The translations under genes were made by a program, and so were the position numbers. Shown here piece by piece: positions 34,365 through 41,941 of a stretch of 64,000 nt of DNA; the first letter of the stretch is position 1; every line of letters begins with the position of its first letter. Source of the DNA: CAVSUB01 sp963730995 (lineage in GTDB: Bacteria > Acidobacteriota > Vicinamibacteria > Vicinamibacterales > 2-12-FULL-66-21); contig CAVSUB010000001.1 of assembly GCA_963730995.1 (NCBI GenBank), positions 1,178,001 through 1,242,000 of the forward strand. Reading direction: 5' to 3'. The notes beneath the pieces were generated by a model. It had not been told where the DNA came from and searched no databases. It saw only the letters and a list, made by a program, of their open reading frames with translations.

Positions 34365-36029
34365 ATGATGAACCTTTGCGGCTGCTCGGTCGTCCTTGCG
34401 CTCGTGCTCGTCTGGGTGCCCAGCCCCAGACCCAGCCCGGATGGCCCCGGCGTGCACTTCAGGAACGTGGCGCAAGCGTCCGGCGTGCGGTTCGTGCATC
34501 ACTATTCGGCGACGCCGGGCCGGTACTTCGTCGAGAGCGCCCCGGGCGGCCTCGCCGTCTTCGACTACAACGGCGACGGGCGTCCGGACATTTTCTTCAC
34601 GAACGGCGCCGATACGCCGTCGCTCGAAAAGAGCGCCGACGCGGACGCGAATCGCCTCTATCGCAATGACGGTCAGTTCCGCTTCACGGACGTGACCGAC
34701 AGCGCCGGCGTGCGGGGAATCGGGTATGCAATGGGCGCGGCAGCCGCGGACTACGACAACGACGGGCACATCGATCTCTTCGTGGCGGGAGTCCGCCAGA
34801 ACCAGCTCCTGCGAAATCTCGGTGACGGCCGGTTCGAAGACGTCACCGCCCGCTCAGGAATCGCGAGCGGCGACTGGGCCGTCGCAGCCGGGTGGTTCGA
34901 CTACGACAACGACGGACTGTTGGACCTGATGGTCGTCAACTACGTGAAGTGGTCTCCGGACACCAACCGGTCGTGCGGCGATCCGGATCGCGGGATTGCC
35001 ATCTACTGTCATCCGCGCGCTTTCCAGGGACTGCCAGACCACCTGTATCGCAACCGGGGTAACGGCACGTTCGAAGACGTCTCGGCGCGCGCCGGACTTC
35101 TCGACCACATCGGCAAAGGCATGAGCGTCGCGTTCGCCGACTACGACCACGACGGCCGTCTCGACATGTTCGTTTCGAACGACACCGTCCCCAACTTCCT
35201 GTTTCACAACAAGGGCGATGGCACGTTCGAAGAAACGGCTCTCCTCGCGGGTCTCTCGGTGCCCGACTCCGGACGCGCGATCTCGAGCATGGGCGCCGAC
35301 TTTCAGGACTACGACAACGACGGGTGGGAGGACGTGCACGTTACGGCGCTTGCCGGCGAAACGTTTCCGCTCTTCAAGAACGACGGCCACGGGGCGTTCG
35401 TCGAGACGACGCAGCCGAGCGGGCTCGCGGCCGCCACGGTCAAGACCTCAGGCTGGTGCACGGTCCTCGCCGACGCCGACAACGATGGGTGGAAGGACAT
35501 CTTCACCGCCAACTCGCATGTGAACGATCGCATCGGCGACTTCCAGTCGATCCAGTGGAAGCAACCCAACAGCCTCTTCATGAACGGCGGACAGGGTGAC
35601 AGCGGCAATCGCGGCCGCTTCCGCGACGCGACGGCGGAAGCCGGTTTCGCGGGTGACGTCGCGGTCCACCGGGGATGCGGCGTGGCCGACTTCGACGGCG
35701 ACGGCCGTCTCGACTTCGCGGTCATGGTCATCGGCGGACAGGCGGAGTTGTGGAAGAACGAAACGACGTCTGACAATCACTGGCTGATCGTCCGGCTCAC
35801 CGGTACCAAGAGCAACCGCGACGGCATCGGAGCGCGAGTCAGGATTGGCAGTCAGGTGCGGACGATGACGACGTCGATCGGGTACGCTTCGTCTTCACAT
35901 GCCGGACTGCACTTTGGTCTCGGAACAGCAGCGGATCCCGTGACGGTCGAAGTGCAATGGCCCTCCGGCATCAAGCAGACAGTAGAGAGCGTCAAGACGA
36001 ACCAGGTGGTCGAGATCAAAGAGAAGTAA
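34365..36029 (+). CDS. Secreted CRTAC1-type FG-GAP repeat protein with ASPIC/UnbV domain
   Basis: 554 residues starting with a short signal peptide (1-21). About seven FG-GAP repeats follow, each with a calcium loop: DYNGDGRPDIFF, DYDNDGHIDLFVA, DYDNDGLLDLMVV, DYDHDGRLDMFVS, DYDNDGWEDVHV, DADNDGWKDIFT and DFDGDGRLDFAVM. The last ~70 residues are an ASPIC/UnbV domain (HWLIVRLTGTKSNRDGIGAR, TVEVQWPSGIKQTVESV). Such proteins are exported and of unknown biochemical function; a calcium-stabilised binding propeller is the usual view. It is convergent with a TPR gene, a pairing common in Acidobacteria and Planctomycetes. The start is the first of two ATGs without a visible ribosome binding site. Confidence 0.88.
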   Translation: MMNLCGCSVVLALVLVWVPSPRPSPDGPGVHFRNVAQASGVRFVHHYSATPGRYFVESAPGGLAVFDYNGDGRPDIFFTNGADTPSLEKSADADANRLYRNDGQFRFTDVTDSAGVRGIGYAMGAAAADYDNDGHIDLFVAGVRQNQLLRNLGDGRFEDVTARSGIASGDWAVAAGWFDYDNDGLLDLMVVNYVKWSPDTNRSCGDPDRGIAIYCHPRAFQGLPDHLYRNRGNGTFEDVSARAGLLDHIGKGMSVAFADYDHDGRLDMFVSNDTVPNFLFHNKGDGTFEETALLAGLSVPDSGRAISSMGADFQDYDNDGWEDVHVTALAGETFPLFKNDGHGAFVETTQPSGLAAATVKTSGWCTVLADADNDGWKDIFTANSHVNDRIGDFQSIQWKQPNSLFMNGGQGDSGNRGRFRDATAEAGFAGDVAVHRGCGVADFDGDGRLDFAVMVIGGQAELWKNETTSDNHWLIVRLTGTKSNRDGIGARVRIGSQVRTMTTSIGYASSSHAGLHFGLGTAADPVTVEVQWPSGIKQTVESVKTNQVVEIKEK

Positions 36030-36041
36030 GCGCTCGACACG

Positions 36042-37536
36042 CTATTTCGGTGGCGTGATCGCCCTCTGCTCGGCCGTCTTCCGGCGTTCCTCGGCGGCGC
36101 GCTGGAGCTCCTGCGAACGCAGGAGCAAGGTCGCGGATTCCTCCCGCCTCCCCAGACCCGTGTATGCGCGAGCGAGCTGCACGTGCACGCTCCCATCCTG
36201 ATCGTTCGACAACTGCGCCTCCAGTAATGGTGCGGCCGCCGCGAAGTCTCCGTTCTGGAGGTATGCGCGCCCGAGCGCGCTGCGAATCGACGCGTCCGAT
36301 GGATTGCGCTCCGCCGCGCGCTGGAGAGCTGGTATGGCCTCGGCCGGTCGCCTGAGCTGGAGCAACGAGTTGCCGGCGAGCGCGAGGAGTCGAGGGTCGT
36401 TCTGGTTCGCTTCGAGCAGCGGCGTGACGGTCCCAAGCGCCTGCTCGTAGTCCCTGGCGTCGTAGTACGCCGACGCGAGGTCGAAGACCAGCGTCGGCAG
36501 GCCAGGAGCGAACTTCAGCGCGGCCTTCAGCTCCTCGACAGCGTCGGTGAAACGTTCTTCCGCGCGTGCGCGCGTGGCTCGAATGGCGCGCCGCTCGAGC
36601 CCGTCTGGCAGCGCATCGAGCTGAGCGAAGGCAGTCAGCGCCAGCTCCGAGGCGGCACGGACCCTCCAGGTACTGGGACTCGATATCCGGGTGCGCCAGG
36701 GCGGCATCGAGAGCGGGCCGATACCGGCCTGCCAGAAATTCACACAGCGCGCGGCGCGACGCGCACGTGGTGGGCGCGGGCCGCCCCTGCCGGCGCTCGA
36801 GGATCGCCCAATCGGCATGCCCGCTGCGCTCGTAGATTCGCGCGATCGCATCGTGGATGCTCACCATGGATGGCAGCCGTTCGAGCACGTGCCTGTAGAG
36901 GAAGAACGCGTCAGTGAGCGGACCATGCGCCACCATCGCGTCGGCAACGAGCAACTCGCGCCAGGCGGAATCTTCCGGCTGATCGGCGAAGATTGTCATC
37001 GCCTTGGCTGCCAGCGCGTTGTACGCCTGGCCGAGCTCGTACCAGCCGCTCGGCTGCTTCGGAGCGAGTGTCGTCACTTCGCGAAGCTCGTTCACGGCGT
37101 CCGCGTGGCGATCGGAGCGGCCGTACGCCTCGGCGAGCATCCGGCGGTGTTCGACGTCGGTCGGCCGAGCGGCAACGACACGCTCCAGCGATCCGACAGC
37201 CTTCGCATGCTGTCCGAGCGCCAGATACGACGAGCCGAGGAGCGCGTGCGCTGCCATCAGGCCCGGATTCAGCTGAACGGCGTGCTCTAGCGGAGCCACG
37301 GCTTGATCGGGATGACGTCCCTGCGCGAGCGCCGCACCGAGCGCCACGAGGATCGCAGGATCGTCGGGGGACGAGCTCAGAAGCTCGCGATAGATGCCGG
37401 CCGCATCGTCGAACCGACGCGCGGACATCGCCTCGGCGGCCGTTCTCTTCAGGGCTGCCGCGTCCGCCACCTGCGTTGCCGGTGCAGCCGCGTCGAGCGC
37501 AAGCATGAAGATCAGCGCTGGTCCGAACGCATTCAC
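36042..37536 (-). pseudogene. Exported TPR-repeat protein, single frameshift
   Basis: The first ~290 residues are read from 37536: a signal peptide, then TPR units such as DPAILVALGAALAQGRHPDQ and MAAHALLGSSYLALGQHAKA. After SQYLE the frame changes because of one extra base in the GGG run at 36662-36664 (reading on the minus strand). The other frame then continues with VRAASELALTAFAQLDALPD and more TPR units to ITPPK at 36042. Without the extra base the protein would be ~497 residues with about ten TPRs. In the unshifted frame the remainder is arginine-rich and not protein-like. It likely scaffolds periplasmic complexes with its convergent neighbour. The intact repeats suggest a consensus error or a very recent mutation. 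Confidence 0.82.
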
Positions 37537-37705
37537 CTCGTTACTCTCGCGGGAATCTCCGTCAACAGCTCACGCTCTCCAGACGCCGGCGGACCCGAAG
37601 CCATTACGGCGGTAAGTAACAGCGCGAATGGTTTCCCGCTCATAGTGACCTCCGGACCGACCCTTGAAACCGGCTTTCGAGATGCCGGGGATTGTACGTT
37701 CGCCC

Positions 37706-38092
37706 TCACACCTTGCGTCGAGCTCGAGTCGCGCGCCCCCCGGCCGGTTTGGCTTTCGTTCCGGATACGGCAGGCTTCGCCGTGCTGTTGCGCCATGCGA
37801 GCGTCAGCGCCTCTCCGACCGTCTCTTCGTCGACCGCATCAAGACGCACGGCCGTGCAGCCCTGACGTCCCCACGCGCCTGCTTCAGGCTTGAACGCGTC
37901 CGGGCTGGCTCGCATGAACTCCTGCTGCTGCTCGGGCGTCAGCTTGACCATCCCCCACTGCCGATCGTGGTGGAGCGTCGCGAAGATCCGTCCGTTGGCT
38001 CGAAAGTCGGGATGACCCATGTGGGCGCTCTCGATGGCGCCCTTCATCCCCAGGGCGATGCGCCGGAAGTCATTCTCGTTGAGCATGTCCAT
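37706..38092 (-). CDS. MmcQ/YjbR family protein
   Basis: 128 residues, typical for the family. Family features seen are FRRIALGMKGAIESAHMGHP near the start, the DFRANGRIFATL strand and WGMVKLTPEQQQEFM, followed by AWGRQGCTAVRLDAVDEETV. The fold is a CyaY-like alpha/beta domain; some members bind DNA, most have no known role. The C-terminal ~25 residues are a basic Ala/Lys/Arg tail (GGRATRARRKV) that could aid nucleic-acid binding. It is a single gene bordered by the second copy of the structured repeat. No strong ribosome binding site is seen. Confidence 0.82.
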   Translation of the reverse strand: MDMLNENDFRRIALGMKGAIESAHMGHPDFRANGRIFATLHHDRQWGMVKLTPEQQQEFMRASPDAFKPEAGAWGRQGCTAVRLDAVDEETVGEALTLAWRNSTAKPAVSGTKAKPAGGRATRARRKV

Positions 38093-38119
38093 TAGCCTCA
38101 GAGCGCGTCTCGCGGAAAC

Positions 38120-38434
38120 GAGGTTGCGGAGTTACGAGAGATTCACAAACGGAGGAACGGAGCCAACGAAGGACAAACGGAGAAGACAGACGGGCTCGCG
38201 CCGCGCGTAGCGCGGCGGCGTGGGTGCGTCAGGACGACAGACGCGAACACCTCGAGCTCGCGTGGTGCTCGCGTCTGTCGTCCTGACGCGCCCACACGGC
38301 GCCGACCTGCGGTCGGCGCCCGAGCCCTCGCTGTTCGCCTTCGTCCCGCTGTCTTCTCCGTTTCGTCTCCGTTCGCTCCGTTCCTCCGTTTGTGAATCTT
38401 CTCCGTTTCCTCCGTCCCCTCCGCCGCGGATGCT
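38120..38434. repeat. ~310-bp cloverleaf-like structured element, copy 2
   Basis: It fills most of the gap 38093-38459. The closing inverted repeat is 38139-38163 with 38375-38399 (25 bp perfect). Inner hairpins correspond one for one to copy 1: 38200-38216, 38222-38293 and 38298-38320. Relative to copy 1, position 38155 is G (was A) while its partner 38383 is C (was T), and 38300 is C (was T) while its partner 38318 is G (was A). Both stems therefore stay paired. No gene is seen here. Confidence 0.9.
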
Positions 38435-38459
38435 GCCGGTGTTGATTGAACGGGTCCGG

Positions 38460-41400
38460 CTACTTCGGCCGACTCGAGGGATCAAGCGCCACGATCGCCG
38501 CCATGCCCGCCGAGTTCAGCGTTCCGTTCAACGCCGCCAATTCCGTTGTTCGAAGTGTCGCCCATCGCGTCATCACACGCGTACCCAACGCACGCGCGCC
38601 CGCAATTGCGTTCAACTGCATCGTCGTCGGCTGCACGTCGGCGCCCTGCAGGGACGTCATGACTCCCGACAGTGCCGCAACGGCGCTCGTCAGTGTCTCT
38701 GTCGACACTCCGCCCGGCGGGCCGCCGCGTCCACCGCCGGAGTCCTGTCCCCGGCCGCGGCCTCCCCCGGCAGGCGCACCAACGAGCGCCTCGACCTTCC
38801 TGTCGAACGCGGCGAGCGCCTCGCCACTCGGACCGCTCGCCTGCGATCGCACCTTCGCAATCTGATCCCGGATCTCTCCAGCCTGACGCACGGCCTCCTG
38901 CGCCGCGACGGCGCCGTCGTACGTGGCCTTCGACAGGCTGTAGACCTGCTGCATCGCAAGGGCGGACGTCTTCACACGCGGATCCTGCTTGACCATAATC
39001 GATTGCGAGTAAGCCTTGCCGTTGACGGTCAAACGCACGGTGTAGGAGCCGGGATTGGCCCACGGCGTCGTGGGCGCCGGCACGGTGTCGTGACCGATGG
39101 CGGCAATGGGCAGCGTCGGTCCACCGACTCGATTCACCCCGTCGATCGGCTGGTAGTGCACGTCCCACGTGAATCGATGCATACCAGGCGTCGTTCCAAG
39201 CGTCATCGGAGGCCGGAACCAGTAGAGAGGGATCGTGATCGTGCCGGGATCAGGGCGGAACACCTCGTCTTCGCTCGAGTAGCGACGCACCACCTTGCCA
39301 TTACCACTCAGGATCTCCAGCGTGACGGGACCCGACGCCGCGGACTTCAGGTAGTAGTCCACGATCGCGCCTTCGGGCGGATTCGGCGCCGTGGGCTCGT
39401 CGGGCGGCAGCGGAGTGTCCGTATTCATGTTCCAGCGAACGCGCCACGCGATCTGCGGCTTGAAGAGCACGACTTCCTGCTGCGCGGTAGTCGCGTCGAT
39501 CTGACGGAGCGGTGTGATGTCGTCCAGTATCCAGATGCCCCGCCCGTGGGTGCCGACCACGAGGTCGTCGTCTTTGATCACCAGATCGCGCACGGACGAC
39601 GCCGCCATGTTCAAGCGCAAAGACTGCCAGTGATCCCCGTCGTCGAAAGAGACGTACACCTGGGTTTCGGAACCGGCGAACAGCAGCCCCTTGCGCTTCG
39701 GATCCTCGCGGACGACGCTCACAGGCGCTCCGCCGGGAATTCCGGCGACGATCTCTTTCCACGTCTTGCCGCCGTCGTGGGTTCGGTAGATGTGCGGGTT
39801 CATGTCGTCGAGCCGGAGCGTGTTGACGGCCGCGTATGCCGTCAGAGGATCGAATCTGCCCGGATCGATGATGAACACCTTCATGAAATCGGTCACGCCG
39901 GGCGGCGTGACGTTCGTCCAGTGGAGCCCGCCATCCGCGGTCGTCGCGATCACGCCGTCGTCAGTGCCAATCCAGATCCGGTCGATGTCGCGGTAGGAGG
40001 GACCGATCGTGTAGATGACCTGCGCGCCGACCGACCCGCGCGTCTGGGATTGAACGTGCGACGTATACGTGCCGACGCTCTTCGGCACGGCCCACTTCTC
40101 CCGAGTGAGATCGGGGCTGATCTGCTTCCAGTTGATCCCGCCGTCGATGGTCTTCCAGAGCACGTTGTTGCCGTAGAAGAGCACGTGCGGATCCACTTGC
40201 GAGAACACGACGGGCTGCGTTCGAACGGTCCGATACGACGGGCTGCCGGCAGCGCCGCCACCGCGTCCACCGGCAACGGGTCCCACGTTCGACACCTGCC
40301 CTGTGCGTCGGTCGTAGCGCGTGACTTTTCCGCCATAGACAAGATCCGGATCCAACGGATCGGGCGCCGCATACCCGTATTCCTCCACGCCGACAGGGTG
40401 CCATTCCCGGAACGTGATCTGACCGTCGTTGCCGCGGCTCGCGACGCACACGGACCCGCTGTCCTGCTGGCCGCCGCAGACGCGATACGGAAACGCGTTG
40501 TCCGTCATCACGTGGTAAAGCGCCGCCGTCGACTGCGTGAACCAGGAGCTCCACGTCTGACCGCCATTCAACGTTACGACGGCGCCCTGGTCGATGACGA
40601 GCAGCATGATGTCCGGGTTGTCCGGATTCCACCAGATGTTCTGGTTGTCGTCGCCGCCGGGCGCGCCCTTGAACGGCACGAACGTCTTGCCGCCATCCGT
40701 CGATTTGTAGCTGACGATGTCGGTGACGATCAGCGTGTCGGGATCCTTGGGATGGACGTGAGGCACGACTTCGTTGATACGGCTCGTGGGCCGTTGATCG
40801 GTCGTCGCGCGCGTCCAGCTCTCGCCGGCATTGTCGGACCGATAAAGCCCGGTTCCATCGCCCCGCGCTTCGATGGACGCATAGAGACGCCGCGGGTTGC
40901 TGGGGGCGACCGCTATCTCCGCGTTCACGACTCCATCGGGCAGGCCCTCCTTCATCTGGGTCCACGTCGTGCCGGCGTCAGTGGATTTGAAGAGGCCACC
41001 ATTCGTGCCGTCCCACGCGGCGTTCTCCCACGGGCCCTGCCGCTCTTCCCACAGAGTCGCGTAGACGATCGATGGGTTGGATGGATCGATATCGACATCC
41101 TTGCCACCGGTGTTCTCGTCCTTGAAGAGGACGCGATCGAACGTCCTGCCGCCGTCCGTAGAGCGAAAGATCCCCCGCTCCTGGTTGGGCCCGTACGGAT
41201 GCCCGAGTGCGGCCACGAAGAGGCGGTTCGGATCCTTGGGGTCGACGGCAATCTTGGGAATCTGCTGCGCATCGCGAAGACCGAGGTGTGTCCAGGTCCT
41301 GCCTGCGTCGGTTGACTTGTAGATGCCGTCGCCGACGGCAAGGTCGGGCCGAGGCAGGCCTTCGCCGCTGCCGACGTAGACGATGTTGGGATCGGAGGGC

Positions 41401-41708
41401 GCGACCACGACCCATCCGATGGATCCCGTGGGTTGATCCTCGAAGATCGGTTTCCAGGTGCGCCCTGCGTCCGTCGTCTTCCACACGCCGCCATTCACCA
41501 TCCCGATGTAGAAGGTGAACGGTTGGCTCGGATGACCGGCAGCCGCCTTCGTTCGCCCGGCGCGAAACGGTCCGATGTTGCGCCATCGCATCTCGGCGAA
41601 CAGGCTGGGTGCGACTTGCGGCCCCTGCTGCGCGGGCAGCGAAACGAACCAGCCGCAGACGACGGCTGCCGTGAGCGACAGAACGGACAGAAGACGATTC
41701 GACGCCAT
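38460..41708 (-). CDS. VPS10/sortilin-like BNR-repeat exported protein
   Basis: 1082 residues from the ATG at 41708, chosen for the GAGGGA site upstream and the signal peptide that follows (NRLLSVLSLTAAVVCGWFVS). Two sortilin-type propellers carry repeated BNR/Asp-box motifs: KTTDAGRTWKP, KSTDAGRTWTH, RSTDGGRTFDR, KSTDGGKTFVP, and RTHDGGKTWKE. A beta-rich domain then precedes a helical C-terminal segment with a Gly/Arg-rich loop (about residues 985-1015). Such proteins are often annotated glycosyl hydrolase or photosystem-stability-like, but no catalytic acidic pair was identified; a peptide- or polymer-binding role is as likely. It lies downstream of two TonB-receptor genes on the same strand. 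Confidence 0.85.
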   Translation of the reverse strand: MASNRLLSVLSLTAAVVCGWFVSLPAQQGPQVAPSLFAEMRWRNIGPFRAGRTKAAAGHPSQPFTFYIGMVNGGVWKTTDAGRTWKPIFEDQPTGSIGWVVVAPSDPNIVYVGSGEGLPRPDLAVGDGIYKSTDAGRTWTHLGLRDAQQIPKIAVDPKDPNRLFVAALGHPYGPNQERGIFRSTDGGRTFDRVLFKDENTGGKDVDIDPSNPSIVYATLWEERQGPWENAAWDGTNGGLFKSTDAGTTWTQMKEGLPDGVVNAEIAVAPSNPRRLYASIEARGDGTGLYRSDNAGESWTRATTDQRPTSRINEVVPHVHPKDPDTLIVTDIVSYKSTDGGKTFVPFKGAPGGDDNQNIWWNPDNPDIMLLVIDQGAVVTLNGGQTWSSWFTQSTAALYHVMTDNAFPYRVCGGQQDSGSVCVASRGNDGQITFREWHPVGVEEYGYAAPDPLDPDLVYGGKVTRYDRRTGQVSNVGPVAGGRGGGAAGSPSYRTVRTQPVVFSQVDPHVLFYGNNVLWKTIDGGINWKQISPDLTREKWAVPKSVGTYTSHVQSQTRGSVGAQVIYTIGPSYRDIDRIWIGTDDGVIATTADGGLHWTNVTPPGVTDFMKVFIIDPGRFDPLTAYAAVNTLRLDDMNPHIYRTHDGGKTWKEIVAGIPGGAPVSVVREDPKRKGLLFAGSETQVYVSFDDGDHWQSLRLNMAASSVRDLVIKDDDLVVGTHGRGIWILDDITPLRQIDATTAQQEVVLFKPQIAWRVRWNMNTDTPLPPDEPTAPNPPEGAIVDYYLKSAASGPVTLEILSGNGKVVRRYSSEDEVFRPDPGTITIPLYWFRPPMTLGTTPGMHRFTWDVHYQPIDGVNRVGGPTLPIAAIGHDTVPAPTTPWANPGSYTVRLTVNGKAYSQSIMVKQDPRVKTSALAMQQVYSLSKATYDGAVAAQEAVRQAGEIRDQIAKVRSQASGPSGEALAAFDRKVEALVGAPAGGGRGRGQDSGGGRGGPPGGVSTETLTSAVAALSGVMTSLQGADVQPTTMQLNAIAGARALGTRVMTRWATLRTTELAALNGTLNSAGMAAIVALDPSSRPK

Positions 41709-41791
41709 GCGATCCCTCGAGAAGTGTGTGCTCGTGGGGGATGCTACGTCGTGTCTGGGAGGGAGGTAAAGCTGGTTCGAGGGTCTGTCAA

Positions 41792-41867
41792 AACAGGAGT
41801 TCAAGAGATAAAGAGATCAGGGGGCTTTTTTGATTGCCTGAACTCGTGAACTCCTGAACTCCTGTCC
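41792..41867. repeat. AGGAG/CTCCT imperfect palindrome
   Basis: ACAGGAGTTCA (41793-41803) is inverted at TGAACTCCTGT (41856-41866), with further GAGATCAG and GAACTCGTGAACTCC steps between. It is the only feature in the 233-bp gap between the VPS10-like gene and the TonB receptor gene. Confidence 0.82.
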
Positions 41868-41941
41868 ACAAATCGTTGCCGCATCCTGTGAGGAGCGCCG
41901 GGGACAGCGTGAGACGACCCCGGCACCCTTGAATGCCGCGA

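Noticed and set aside
38220..41315. A 1031-residue plus-strand open frame antisense to the VPS10-like gene
   Set aside because: It begins inside a structured repeat and has histidine/arginine-rich shadow composition, without any family feature.
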